Assembly (NCBI RefSeq): GCF_000364225.2
Contig: NZ_AQFT02000001.1
Coordinates: 5,204,001 to 5,268,000, forward strand
DNA length: 64,000 nt
Direction: 5' to 3'
DNA from: Eubacterium plexicaudatum ASF492
Lineage (GTDB): Bacteria > Bacillota > Clostridia > Lachnospirales > Lachnospiraceae
Shown here: positions 16,082 to 26,061 of the stretch, piece after piece
Layout: every line of letters begins with the position of its first letter
How positions within the stretch are numbered: position 1 is the stretch's first letter
Program-made: the position numbers and the translations under genes
The notes under the pieces: generated by a model
Database searches by the model: none
What the model saw: only the letters and a program-made list of their open reading frames with translations
What the model was told of the DNA's origin: nothing

Positions 16082-17735
16082 CCTGAATTATTCACGGAAT
16101 AACAGCATTAACTGCTGAAACCCGCATAGTTACTGTATTTTAAATGAATATTGCTTTTCACTTATTTAGTGAATAGAAAAAGACCTCTATCTATGGTAAA
16201 ATTTAGGTGTCTACTCCAAATCAAAACCAAAGAAAGGGTCTTTATATGGATATTTTAAACACTGTAAGCTTAGAAAGCAATAGACAGATTAAAATTAATT
16301 TTGACGGAGGCGATTTATCCTCCGATGCAGGACTTCTCCTGTTCAAAGAGTTCCTGGTTAAGATTGGAGCGGTCAAGCTCGTTAACCGTATGTTCAAAAC
16401 CAATGATACCGCTTGGTTCCGCGTCCATAAGGATGATACGAATCTGATGCAGGTAATTTACCAGATTATCAGTTCCTACTTTGAGGATGACTGTGCGGAC
16501 GAACTGACAAACGAACCTGTTATGACAGTTATTTTAGAGAAGGATGCCCTGGCATCCCAGCCTACCCTGTCACGCTTTTTTAACCGCATGGATGGAGATA
16601 CGATCAGCCAGTTAAACCAGATCACCCGTGAACTCCGTAAAGTCATCTATTCCATAAAGAAACCGGAATTCATGCTTTTTGATATTGATTCCACACTTCT
16701 TGATGTCTATGGGAATCAGGAAGGGGAAGGTTTCAACTACCATTATCAGGCCCACGGTTATCATCCGCTGTTATGCTACGACGGGCTGACCGGCGATCTG
16801 CTAAAAGCACAGCTTCGTGACGGCACCATGTATTGCAGCAAAGAGGCAGATATTTTTATGAAGTCCCTTCTGGATGAATTTCTCTGCGATTTCCCGGATA
16901 TGCCGCTTTTTCTTCGCGGTGACAGTGGCTTTGCGTCACCAGACCTGTATGAAGTTCTTGAAGATAAAAACTGCAAATATGCCATCCGGCTCAAGGAGAA
17001 CGCAAAACTCCGTGAATTGGCAGAAGAGGAAAACCAGGCACTGTACCGCGCAACGAAATTCAACCAGGTAGATTACGCCGTCGAGTATGGGGAATTCCTG
17101 TACCAGGCCGGTTCATGGAACCATCCACGCAGGGTGGTCTTTAAAATAGAAAAGCCGTATGGGCAGATGGTCCATCTGTATACCTTTATTGTCACAACAC
17201 TGGAAATGGAACCTTATCAGGTGATCCAGTTCTATTGCGGAAGAGGCAAAATGGAAAATTTCATCAAGGAATGCAAAAGCGGTTTTGACTTTGCCTCTGT
17301 AAGCAGTTCCTCAAAGCTGGTAAACGCGAACCGCCTTCTGGTTCATGCGTTAGCTTATAACCTATTCAATTGGTTTAGACGATTGGCGCTTGCTGTCAGC
17401 ATGAGAAAACAGCGCATTGATACCATACGATTAAAACTGCTGAAGATAGCCGCAAGAGTGGTAAAATCAGCACGATATAAATATTTCAAGCTATGCAGCA
17501 GCTGTCCCTACAAGAAAGAATTCTACGAGACACTGGAAAACATCCGTAACCTGCAGCCACAGTTGGAATAACAACTGTTAATGGACCTTGACAGCCACAA
17601 TAAATTTCTAACCCTATCATAGGAGAAGTCTGCCCATTTTTAGGCTATCTTGCGACAGAGTGAGGTATCAGGAGTGATTGTAATGGTAACTACGGCGGAT
17701 TTTATGTGAGTTTATACTGCCGTGAATAATTCGGG
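16082..17735 (+). mobile_element. IS1380-family element, copy A (1654 bp)
   Basis: Ends CCTGAATTATTCACGG and CCGTGAATAATTCGGG; direct 5-bp target duplication GTGAG at 16077-16081 and 17736-17740. Identical in length and essentially in sequence to copies B and C. Confidence 0.95.
16246..17571 (+). CDS. IS1380-family transposase (copy A)
   Basis: 441 residues from the ATG at 16246, which has GAAAGGG upstream; an in-frame GTG at 16207 would add 13 residues. DDE-type: FMLFDIDSTLLDVYG (first Asp), MPLFLRGDSGFASPDLYE (second Asp) and the later YCGRGKMENFIKECKSGFDF (Glu). The gene is unbroken in all three copies, so transposition may still be possible. After the stop there is about 160 bp of non-coding right end. 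Confidence 0.95.
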   Translation: MDILNTVSLESNRQIKINFDGGDLSSDAGLLLFKEFLVKIGAVKLVNRMFKTNDTAWFRVHKDDTNLMQVIYQIISSYFEDDCADELTNEPVMTVILEKDALASQPTLSRFFNRMDGDTISQLNQITRELRKVIYSIKKPEFMLFDIDSTLLDVYGNQEGEGFNYHYQAHGYHPLLCYDGLTGDLLKAQLRDGTMYCSKEADIFMKSLLDEFLCDFPDMPLFLRGDSGFASPDLYEVLEDKNCKYAIRLKENAKLRELAEEENQALYRATKFNQVDYAVEYGEFLYQAGSWNHPRRVVFKIEKPYGQMVHLYTFIVTTLEMEPYQVIQFYCGRGKMENFIKECKSGFDFASVSSSSKLVNANRLLVHALAYNLFNWFRRLALAVSMRKQRIDTIRLKLLKIAARVVKSARYKYFKLCSSCPYKKEFYETLENIRNLQPQLE

Positions 17736-17769
17736 GTGAGAGTGGTCAAGTTGAATTATATATGAAAAT

Positions 17770-17850
17770 CTATTCACGTAAATATGCAAAATGAACAAAT
17801 CTATTCACGTAAATATATATAATATGCATATAGACTATTCACGTGAATAG
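17770..17850. repeat. Three CTATTCACGT repeats plus one inverted unit: likely RHH operator or iteron region
   Basis: CTATTCACGT occurs at 17770-17779, 17801-17810 and 17835-17844; the last forms the full palindrome CTATTCACGTGAATAG (17835-17850). The intervals are 31 and 34 bp. They lie between the RHH gene (minus, now cut off by IS1380 A) and the gene at 17925 (plus). TATAAT boxes face both ways: plus at about 17852-17859, minus at about 17757-17763. Confidence 0.7.
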
Positions 17851-17924
17851 ATATATAATCAATTCAGAAAATAAAACATAAAAACAAATCTATACACAAC
17901 AACCAACAAAGAAAGGCGGTAACT

Positions 17925-18296
17925 ATGGATATTCAACAAGACTTTCAGAACCAACAAGGGCAATGTCATCAACGATACGATACCAAGAACAGCTTTAAAG
18001 ACATATCAAGCCTTGATTCACTCACAGATTACGCTATTGGTGCATTAACAGAGAAAGCTCCATCATATTTCTATGAATACGAGAAGGCATTCACAAAAGA
18101 AATACGTAATTTCGGGGTTGCGATTATTAAGGATTGCAAAGATGGAATGCTGTTAGAATTGACAAATGAAGCCATTGAGGAAAACGTAGAAAACAGAATA
18201 AGTGATGCCCTTGACGCTTCATGCATAGCAAACCACGAATATTTCAAGTCTGGTTTTCAGTTCGGCGCATTAATGATGTTGCAGCTATTAATTTAA
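17925..18296 (+). CDS. Unknown mobile-element protein, 123 aa
   Basis: Start at ATG behind AGAAAGGCGGTAACT. Polar N-terminal 35 residues, then helices. The C-terminal EYFKSGFQFGALMMLQLL resembles the F-x2-G-F-x2-G-A ending of many small uncharacterised Firmicute phage and plasmid proteins. It is the first gene of a rightward set that continues, after removal of IS copies, with 18355, 20485, 20736, 23645, 25712 and 26062. Function unknown. Confidence 0.65.
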   Translation: MDIQQDFQNQQGQCHQRYDTKNSFKDISSLDSLTDYAIGALTEKAPSYFYEYEKAFTKEIRNFGVAIIKDCKDGMLLELTNEAIEENVENRISDALDASCIANHEYFKSGFQFGALMMLQLLI

Positions 18297-18485
18297 CTGG
18301 ATGAATCTAACTGGATAATGATTTGTTATCAACTGACAGACAGGCGGTGAAAATATGAACAAAAACCGAACAGACATTGCATTGTCAATCGCTACAGAAT
18401 TGTTAGAGCAAGATGCACTTGAACTGAATAATTTTGCAAATGATACGGATACACTTCTTAGTTTTGTACAGGAAATTGTTCTGAA

Positions 18486-20139
18486 CCCGAATTATTCACG
18501 GCAGTATAAACTCACATAAAATCCGCCGTAGTTACCATTACAATCACTCCTGATACCTCACTCTGTCGCAAGATAGCCTAAAAATGGGCAGACTTCTCCT
18601 ATGATAGGGTTAGAAATTTATTGTGGCTGTCAAGGTCCATTAACAGTTGTTATTCCAACTGTGGCTGCAGGTTACGGATGTTTTCCAGTGTCTCGTAGAA
18701 TTCTTTCTTGTAGGGACAGCTGCTGCATAGCTTGAAATATTTATATCGTGCTGATTTTACCACTCTTGCGGCTATCTTCAGCAGTTTTAATCGTATGGTA
18801 TCAATGCGCTGTTTTCTCATGCTGACAGCAAGCGCCAATCGTCTAAACCAATTGAATAGGTTATAAGCTAACGCATGAACCAGAAGGCGGTTCGCGTTTA
18901 CCAGCTTTGAGGAACTGCTTACAGAGGCAAAGTCAAAACCGCTTTTGCATTCCTTGATGAAATTTTCCATTTTGCCTCTTCCGCAATAGAACTGGATCAC
19001 CTGATAAGGTTCCATTTCCAGTGTTGTGACAATAAAGGTATACAGATGGACCATCTGCCCATACGGCTTTTCTATTTTAAAGACCACCCTGCGTGGATGG
19101 TTCCATGAACCGGCCTGGTACAGGAATTCCCCATACTCGACGGCGTAATCTACCTGGTTGAATTTCGTTGCGCGGTACAGTGCCTGGTTTTCCTCTTCTG
19201 CCAATTCACGGAGTTTTGCGTTCTCCTTGAGCCGGATGGCATATTTGCAGTTTTTATCTTCAAGAACTTCATACAGGTCTGGTGACGCAAAGCCACTGTC
19301 ACCGCGAAGAAAAAGCGGCATATCCGGGAAATCGCAGAGAAATTCATCCAGAAGGGACTTCATAAAAATATCTGCCTCTTTGCTGCAATACATGGTGCCG
19401 TCACGAAGCTGTGCTTTTAGCAGATCGCCGGTCAGCCCGTCGTAGCATAACAGCGGATGATAACCGTGGGCCTGATAATGGTAGTTGAAACCTTCCCCTT
19501 CCTGATTCCCATAGACATCAAGAAGTGTGGAATCAATATCAAAAAGCATGAATTCCGGTTTCTTTATGGAATAGATGACTTTACGGAGTTCACGGGTGAT
19601 CTGGTTTAACTGGCTGATCGTATCTCCATCCATGCGGTTAAAAAAGCGTGACAGGGTAGGCTGGGATGCCAGGGCATCCTTCTCTAAAATAACTGTCATA
19701 ACAGGTTCGTTTGTCAGTTCGTCCGCACAGTCATCCTCAAAGTAGGAACTGATAATCTGGTAAATTACCTGCATCAGATTCGTATCATCCTTATGGACGC
19801 GGAACCAAGCGGTATCATTGGTTTTGAACATACGGTTAACGAGCTTGACCGCTCCAATCTTAACCAGGAACTCTTTGAACAGGAGAAGTCCTGCATCGGA
19901 GGATAAATCGCCTCCGTCAAAATTAATTTTAATCTGTCTATTGCTTTCTAAGCTTACAGTGTTTAAAATATCCATATAAAGACCCTTTCTTTGGTTTTGA
20001 TTTGGAGTAGACACCTAAATTTTACCATAGATAGAGGTCTTTTTCTATTCACTAAATAAGTGAAAAGCAATATTCATTTAAAATACAGTAACTATGCGGG
20101 TTTCAGCAGTTAATGCTGTTATTCCGTGAATAATTCAGG
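18486..20139 (-). mobile_element. IS1380-family element, copy B (1654 bp)
   Basis: Ends CCCGAATTATTCACGG and CCGTGAATAATTCAGG, 5-bp duplication CTGAA at 18481-18485 and 20140-20144. Opposite orientation to copy A, so the 750-bp segment between A and B could invert by recombination. Confidence 0.95.
18650..19975 (-). CDS. IS1380-family transposase (copy B)
   Basis: Protein identical to that of copy A from the same internal ATG (19975). Same three catalytic blocks. It is convergent to the interrupted 58-aa gene and transcribed leftward toward 18650. Confidence 0.95.
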   Translation of the reverse strand: MDILNTVSLESNRQIKINFDGGDLSSDAGLLLFKEFLVKIGAVKLVNRMFKTNDTAWFRVHKDDTNLMQVIYQIISSYFEDDCADELTNEPVMTVILEKDALASQPTLSRFFNRMDGDTISQLNQITRELRKVIYSIKKPEFMLFDIDSTLLDVYGNQEGEGFNYHYQAHGYHPLLCYDGLTGDLLKAQLRDGTMYCSKEADIFMKSLLDEFLCDFPDMPLFLRGDSGFASPDLYEVLEDKNCKYAIRLKENAKLRELAEEENQALYRATKFNQVDYAVEYGEFLYQAGSWNHPRRVVFKIEKPYGQMVHLYTFIVTTLEMEPYQVIQFYCGRGKMENFIKECKSGFDFASVSSSSKLVNANRLLVHALAYNLFNWFRRLALAVSMRKQRIDTIRLKLLKIAARVVKSARYKYFKLCSSCPYKKEFYETLENIRNLQPQLE

Positions 20140-20187
20140 CTGAATCATCTGAAAGATTATCTGATTATATCAGGCACATTGCTCTAA

Positions 20188-20484
20188 GTGTTTGTAATAA
20201 GAAACTGCAACATATGCAAAATATCAAAAAACAGGCTGCAATTCCCCGACCAGAGATAAAAGCTGATTGCAGCTTGTATCAACAAAAATATAAGCTATAA
20301 CTCCCTCGCCAAAGTTTGCTATAGCTTATATCTAATACCGCATTACTCGTGATACAAGAACGCAATACGATAGGATTCAAGAGGATATTCTTCCTGATGG
20401 AGCGGAAATATACATAAAGTATAGCATCGGGCAGAGGATTAAAAAAGGACAATAAAACATAATCAGAAAATGAGGTATTGTAAA
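20188..20484. other. Short intergenic stretch with two hairpins
   Basis: Contains GCTGCAAT...ATTGCAGC (about 20233-20274) and ATAAGCTATA...TATAGCTTAT (about 20288-20330), adjacent long-loop hairpins. After them a 35-codon open stretch ending at 20455 (DTRTQYDRIQEDILPDGAEI, later IGQRIKKGQ) looks protein-like but has no start codon or ribosome site, so it may be a gene remnant. Confidence 0.4.
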
Positions 20485-20685
20485 ATGAAAAAAATCTATG
20501 AAACTGATGGCATATCAACCCTGTATGAGATGAAATCTTTCTTTACTATAATTCGTGGTTTATTCCCTGTTATTGATGCGTTTATAGGTTCACATGAACT
20601 GATTAATAATACCATAAGCGATAATGAGTGTTATTCAATCAGGTTCGGAGAAAGAAAAACCGTTCTGTATTTGAAACAATTATAA
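20485..20685 (+). CDS. Unknown small protein, 66 aa
   Basis: The ATG at 20485 is chosen over 20470 because GAGG lies about 10 bases before it. The sequence MKKIYETDGISTLYEMKSFF continues with a mixed hydrophobic core and ends RKTVLYLKQL. No family recognised. Part of the rightward set of small genes. Confidence 0.5.
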   Translation: MKKIYETDGISTLYEMKSFFTIIRGLFPVIDAFIGSHELINNTISDNECYSIRFGERKTVLYLKQL

Positions 20686-20823
20686 TAATAAGCAAATCAA
20701 AATTTAACAAATCAAGGAAAAGAGGTTACAAACCAATGAACACAATCGACAGAGAGTTTCTTATTAACCACGGATTCACAGAGGATTCAGAGAACAAAAC
20801 ATTATCAGAATTATTTACCAAAC

Positions 20824-22625
20824 GTAACTATTCAGAACCCCCTTATTCAAAGATGAAATCAGGATGACCTGAGATTGCATTTCTGATTGCTTCGTAAGCA
20901 TTGTATCCCTGCTTATGTGCTGTGCCAACATAGGACATGATTTTAGATAATCTCTGGCACCTTCCTCAGTTCGGAAGCATCCGGATACTTTGGTTTTCAC
21001 CTTTATCATCCGCAGATCTCGTTCCGCCTGGTTGTTATCAAACGGGACATGGAAGTTATGGATAAAAAGGCAGACTGAGGCCTTGTAATTTGCAAGGCGT
21101 TCTGCCAGGGCAAGGATTTTCCTTTTTTCTTCCGTCCACGTTTTTTCTCCGTGGTTTCGGTAAGTGGATTTTCCTTCCGGGCCTGTTCGATAAGTTCATC
21201 ATACTTCTTATCGAACTTACGATAATGATAATAGCTCAGAGAGTCCTTTCCCTTCTCTACAGCTTTCTCTTTGGCCTTTTTCATTTCCAGTAAAAGGTCT
21301 ATAAATGCAGATGCCCACTTCTGATCCGGATGATTTTCATCAATCCCCGTTAATTCACGGAGAAGATGGGCACAGCAGACTGCATGCTGAATATCCGGAT
21401 AATTCCAGTAGGAAGCCCAGCAGTCATGCATGGCAATCCCTTTGAATTCCGGAAGAACGCCGCATTGCCCCATACCTGCAGTTCCACGTTTGGGACTGAT
21501 ATCAAGATAGGTGTATTCACAGTTTGAGGCACCATGAACCCACCAGAGTTTTTTATCCACTCTGGTTCCGGTTTCGTCGAAATGTCCAAGCGCAGAACCG
21601 ATCATCTTATCCTTGATCTTACCTACTGTTTCACTCAGACTGTCAGCGCATCTTTTTACCATGCTGCTGACCGTTCCTGTTGCAATCGGAATGTTAAATA
21701 CTCCGGAAAGAATCTCATGGGTACGTTTGATGCTGACTGCGCCTACGGTATTTAGTGCAACAGCTAATGCCTGAAGGTTTTCACCATACTGTACGGTTGC
21801 TTTTACGTCAGAAGGGAAAGCACCTGTGCGGGTATCTCCATGCAGCATACAGACTGGAAGTTCCAGCGCCTGATGCTCCGTTACATTGACTTTAACAACT
21901 GCGTCAATAACATGGCGTTTCTCCGCAATACATGCAGTGCCTTTGCACATCTGATAATGCTGGCATCCTTTACATGCGGAGGGCATATGTTTGACTATTT
22001 CATCCGGAGCTGTTATTACCGCTAAATGTATCCCCTGATGTCCATCCTGTCCACCGACCTTTTTTCCGGATGGTTTGCGCAGACTCTTAGGAGCAGGTTT
22101 TTTATAGCCATCACTTGAAGGTGGTTTGGAACTGTTTTTGGAGTTCTTATTAATCTGTTCCTTCAGTTCCTGTATGGTCTGATTTAACTCAGCAATAGTT
22201 GCTGTGAGAATTTCATTTTGCCTGAGCAATGAAGCATTCTGTTCAAGCAATTGCTGAACCATTTCAAGTGTAACATTTACTGGCATTCAGACCACCTTCT
22301 TCCGTTAAATTTGATACTTCTATTTTAACGGAAAATGGTCCAAAAAGCGAATCGTGTCGTTTTGATATACTGTCAAAATGACGGTGGATAAACAGTAAAA
22401 AACAAGAGATAATTGCCGGTAACACTCGGATAAAATCCACAATTACTCTGTTATCTGTGATACAACTGGGGAATTATGTTTCAGTAATCCACAGCCCAAA
22501 AACACTTGGCAGTTATACTAGAAAGTTATCCACTTTTTACACTAAAGCAATGACGAAACAGAAATTTTATTTTCTCTGTTTTGTCCAAAAATCAATGTGC
22601 CCTTAACGGGGTGCTGAACAGTTAC
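20824..22625 (-). mobile_element. IS66-family element (single-transposase type), 1802 bp
   Basis: Ends GTAACTATTCAGAACCCC (left) and, read inward from the right, GTAACTGTTCAGCACCCC. Perfect 8-bp target duplication TACCAAAC at 20816-20823 and 22626-22633, the size expected for IS66. Confidence 0.92.
20843..22286 (-). pseudogene. IS66-family transposase with two frameshifts
   Basis: N-terminal coiled region (LEQNASLLRQNEILTATIAEL), the NSSKPPSSDGYKKP linker, a CxxC zinc motif, and the DDE domain (GHFDETGTRVDKKLWWVH, MHDCWASYWNY, CCAHLLRELTG). The frame breaks at TTTT 21117-21120 and again at TTTT 20941-20944; adding one base at each restores DNNQAERDLRMIKVK and a normal end at 20843. Both breaks are the same AAAATC context on the coding strand. 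Confidence 0.88.
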
Positions 22626-22908
22626 TACCAAACACAATAAATTCAGAGAGGTAAACATTTCAGTAAATTTCACAGAACCTTGTGTGCTGCTGGCGCGAAG
22701 CAAGGAGAGGAATGTAACTATAGAGATTAATTCTATTCAAGAGAATCGCCTGATTCTCAAAAGAAAACGGAGCAGAGAAAAGTTTGATACTGTTATCATG
22801 AATATTCTTTTGGATGAAATTAATAATTGCTTGGTAAAGGATTATGGTAATGGATTATTTGGATTTGAAGTGAGGGATTTCAGATATTCGCTTCATGTAG
22901 CAGTTTGA

Positions 22909-23644
22909 AATACATAAAATGAGTAGTATGTTTAGAAGTTAAATGAGAATTAAATAGGGATTAGAAAGGCAGTCTTGAATCTGGAAGGGATTTAGGGTTG
23001 CTTTTTTATTGCGCAATAATCAACTTTTCGGAGAAGCTTTCACAACCATTGATTTTACTGGATTAAATGCGGTTATATGGCTTATATATGCAGTTATGTG
23101 GTATATGGGTTATAGTTCTCGGTCGGCACAATTTTGAAGGTATGGCGGTTGAGATAAGGTGTACTGCTGCACATATCACACACATTCTTTTACTGGAAAT
23201 AAGCACTTTTCTTACAGATTTAAAGGCAAAATTATAATATACCATATGCAAGAAATAATCAAGATTGCAAGAAAACAATATAAAATGCAGAAAAATATCT
23301 GGATATTCAGATAAAATCAGAAAAATTTGCAAAAAGTTTATCGTTTATTTTTGTGAATATTTATACACGATATCAATCATAATATACACATTTTATACAA
23401 TGCAAGCTAAACAAAAAAACTTAATTTAAGTGCAAAATATGGAATAGCAAGCTAATATTCATGCGTATTTCCATGATTTTGTAGGGTTTGATATATCTAA
23501 AATCATGCTGTATAATCATTCATGTAAAGAAAAAAGCACGTTCGTATCGGCTAATCGTCGTATACAGTCGAATTATTTTACTGCAATGTGAAACTTTTTC
23601 TATAGCAGTACAATTATCAAAATAAATGGAAGGAGGTACAACAT
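22909..23644. other. 736-bp AT-rich stretch without a recognised gene
   Basis: No frame on either strand has a ribosome site and protein-like composition. At 23068-23112 there is an imperfect internal repeat (GCGGTTATATGGCTTATATATGC, shown here only in outline: two GYRGTTATRTGG units). The last 30 bases carry the ribosome site GGAAGGAGG for the gene at 23645. It may hold an origin, a regulatory RNA or nothing. Confidence 0.35.
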
Positions 23645-23974
23645 ATGCGTAAGGAAAACCTAATTACCTATAATCAGGCAGATTTAATAAAAGAAATTTC
23701 AGAAGATTATCCTTCTTATTCAGAAGATAATATTAAGAACATTTTAGAATCACTGGAAATTCATGTTAAAGAACATTTGTCTGAATCAGAGTTAGAGCAT
23801 CCAGTACAGGTAAAACTGTTTTTTGGTCTTAGCCTGTTAGGGTGGATTGTTCCAGCAGCAAACAAAAATTGTTTTGGTATGAATGTGAAACTTAATGACA
23901 GAATCAGGATAAAGCCAAAATTGACAAGATATTTTATCCGTAAAGTAAATGAGCTTGCAGTAGAAGCAAAATAA
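23645..23974 (+). CDS. HU/IHF-like DNA-binding protein (distant)
   Basis: 109 residues; the start is fixed by GGAAGGAGGTACAACAT. The layout resembles HU-type proteins: ITYNQADLIKEISEDYPSYS as helix 1-2, LEIHVKEHL as dimer helix, then a beta arm region (VQVKLFFGLSLLGWIV) and IRIKPKLTRYFIRKVNEL. Phage and conjugative elements often carry such divergent HU forms for DNA bending in replication or packaging. Assignment rests on pattern only. Confidence 0.55.
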   Translation: MRKENLITYNQADLIKEISEDYPSYSEDNIKNILESLEIHVKEHLSESELEHPVQVKLFFGLSLLGWIVPAANKNCFGMNVKLNDRIRIKPKLTRYFIRKVNELAVEAK

Positions 23975-23989
23975 TTTTTTATTACTAAT

Positions 23990-25643
23990 CCCGAATTATT
24001 CACGGCAGTATAAACTCACATAAAATCCGCCGTAGTTACCATTACAATCACTCCTGATACCTCACTCTGTCGCAAGATAGCCTAAAAATGGGCAGACTTC
24101 TCCTATGATAGGGTTAGAAATTTATTGTGGCTGTCAAGGTCCATTAACAGTTGTTATTCCAACTGTGGCTGCAGGTTACGGATGTTTTCCAGTGTCTCGT
24201 AGAATTCTTTCTTGTAGGGACAGCTGCTGCATAGCTTGAAATATTTATATCGTGCTGATTTTACCACTCTTGCGGCTATCTTCAGCAGTTTTAATCGTAT
24301 GGTATCAATGCGCTGTTTTCTCATGCTGACAGCAAGCGCCAATCGTCTAAACCAATTGAATAGGTTATAAGCTAACGCATGAACCAGAAGGCGGTTCGCG
24401 TTTACCAGCTTTGAGGAACTGCTTACAGAGGCAAAGTCAAAACCGCTTTTGCATTCCTTGATGAAATTTTCCATTTTGCCTCTTCCGCAATAGAACTGGA
24501 TCACCTGATAAGGTTCCATTTCCAGTGTTGTGACAATAAAGGTATACAGATGGACCATCTGCCCATACGGCTTTTCTATTTTAAAGACCACCCTGCGTGG
24601 ATGGTTCCATGAACCGGCCTGGTACAGGAATTCCCCATACTCGACGGCGTAATCTACCTGGTTGAATTTCGTTGCGCGGTACAGTGCCTGGTTTTCCTCT
24701 TCTGCCAATTCACGGAGTTTTGCGTTCTCCTTGAGCCGGATGGCATATTTGCAGTTTTTATCCTCAAGAACTTCATACAGGTCTGGTGACGCAAAGCCAC
24801 TGTCACCGCGAAGAAAAAGCGGCATATCCGGGAAATCGCAGAGAAATTCATCCAGAAGGGACTTCATAAAAATATCTGCCTCTTTGCTGCAATACATGGT
24901 GCCGTCACGAAGCTGTGCTTTTAGCAGATCGCCGGTCAGCCCGTCGTAGCATAACAGCGGATGATAACCGTGGGCCTGATAATGGTAGTTGAAACCTTCC
25001 CCTTCCTGATTCCCATAGACATCAAGAAGTGTGGAATCAATATCAAAAAGCATGAATTCCGGTTTCTTTATGGAATAGATGACTTTACGGAGTTCACGGG
25101 TGATCTGGTTTAACTGGCTGATCGTATCTCCATCCATGCGGTTAAAAAAGCGTGACAGGGTAGGCTGGGATGCCAGGGCATCCTTCTCTAAAATAACTGT
25201 CATAACAGGTTCGTTTGTCAGTTCGTCCGCACAGTCATCCTCAAAGTAGGAACTGATAATCTGGTAAATTACCTGCATCAGATTCGTATCATCCTTATGG
25301 ACGCGGAACCAAGCGGTATCATTGGTTTTGAACATACGGTTAACGAGCTTGACCGCTCCAATCTTAACCAGGAACTCTTTGAACAGGAGAAGTCCTGCAT
25401 CGGAGGATAAATCGCCTCCGTCAAAATTAATTTTAATCTGTCTATTGCTTTCTAAGCTTACAGTGTTTAAAATATCCATATAAAGACCCTTTCTTTGGTT
25501 TTGATTTGGAGTAGACACCTAAATTTTACCATAGATAGAGGTCTTTTTCTATTCACTAAATAAGTGAAAAGCAATATTCATTTAAAATACAGTAACTATG
25601 CGGGTTTCAGCAGTTAATGCTGTTATTCCGTGAATAATTCAGG
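23990..25643 (-). mobile_element. IS1380-family element, copy C (1654 bp)
   Basis: Same ends as copy B; 5-bp duplication CTAAT at 23985-23989 and 25644-25648. Same orientation as B, so B and C bracket 3.85 kb like a composite transposon, but each has its own duplication and so inserted separately. At least one silent base differs from B (C in place of T at about 24762). Confidence 0.95.
24154..25479 (-). CDS. IS1380-family transposase (copy C)
   Basis: Protein identical to copies A and B; internal ATG at 25479 with GAAAGGG upstream. Intact DDE residues. Confidence 0.95.
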   Translation of the reverse strand: MDILNTVSLESNRQIKINFDGGDLSSDAGLLLFKEFLVKIGAVKLVNRMFKTNDTAWFRVHKDDTNLMQVIYQIISSYFEDDCADELTNEPVMTVILEKDALASQPTLSRFFNRMDGDTISQLNQITRELRKVIYSIKKPEFMLFDIDSTLLDVYGNQEGEGFNYHYQAHGYHPLLCYDGLTGDLLKAQLRDGTMYCSKEADIFMKSLLDEFLCDFPDMPLFLRGDSGFASPDLYEVLEDKNCKYAIRLKENAKLRELAEEENQALYRATKFNQVDYAVEYGEFLYQAGSWNHPRRVVFKIEKPYGQMVHLYTFIVTTLEMEPYQVIQFYCGRGKMENFIKECKSGFDFASVSSSSKLVNANRLLVHALAYNLFNWFRRLALAVSMRKQRIDTIRLKLLKIAARVVKSARYKYFKLCSSCPYKKEFYETLENIRNLQPQLE

Positions 25644-25711
25644 CTAATAAGGGTAAACACTAAAAAAATCAGAAATTGAAATCAAAAACAGAAAGGATAG
25701 CACATAAATCA

Positions 25712-25924
25712 ATGTTATCTTTAGAATTAAAATTGAATAGGGTAAGTAGATTTTACAGACAATGACGAATAGAATTGCAAAGAAATAAACACAACCTAAG
25801 AATCATTAATGATTACAGGATATTCCCAATAACAATTTCTCCATCATTCTTAATAAATTTAGAGAAAATCTTTCAAAATCCCTATATGAACGGTAAAGAG
25901 CTGCTGATTGAGCTTGAACTTTAA
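25712..25924 (+). pseudogene. Small gene with an in-frame TGA
   Basis: The ATG at 25712 follows GAAAGGATAGC. It reads MLSLELKLNRVSRFYRQ, then TGA (25763-25765), and the same frame continues RIELQRNKHNLRIINDYRIF to a stop at 25924. The second half looks protein-like, so a CGA-to-TGA change is the simplest explanation. Not a homopolymer problem. Unknown family. Confidence 0.4.
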
Positions 25925-26061
25925 TTAATCGATAGATTATATCTGGACACAGAGAAGATAAAGGTTTTATTTGTATGCCTAAATATATATAGTGCCATAT
26001 TTTCATATGGTTTATTTCAGTGCGCTCAAAACTAGGAAAAACAAGAATGGAGGGACGGCTT

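Larger units (their letters stand above)
18355..20187 (+). pseudogene. 58-aa unknown gene split by IS1380 copy B
   Basis: The ATG at 18355 follows AGGCGGTGAAAAT. The protein begins MNKNRTDIALSIATELLEQD and reads to VLN at 18485, where copy B starts. Joining the duplication CTGAA to the right flank at 20145 continues in frame with HLKDYLIISGTLL and stops at 20187. So the native gene is recovered exactly by removing the IS. Small helical protein, no known family. Confidence 0.7.
20736..22908 (+). pseudogene. Unknown gene (about 122 codons) split by an IS66-family element
   Basis: Starts at 20736 (AAAAGAGG upstream), reads MNTIDREFLINHGFTEDSEN to LFTK at 20823, then an IS66-type element with an 8-bp duplication TACCAAAC. 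Joined at 22634, the frame continues KFREVNISVNFTEPCVLLAR and runs through to a stop at 22908. The second half alone was open from 22684. The reunited protein is soluble, with no recognised domain. Phage-like by size and setting. Confidence 0.75.

Noticed and set aside
16776..17063. 95-residue antisense frame repeated in all three IS1380 copies
   Set aside because: It is repeated only because the IS is repeated; it lacks a ribosome site and mirrors transposase codons.
17770..17850. CRISPR array
   Set aside because: Only three 10-bp units with AT-rich intervals and one palindrome; no constant-length repeat and spacer and no cas genes.
18481..25648. IS1380 copies B and C as a composite transposon
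   Set aside because: Each copy has its own 5-bp duplication (CTGAA and CTAAT), so they inserted independently; outer ends do not share one duplication.
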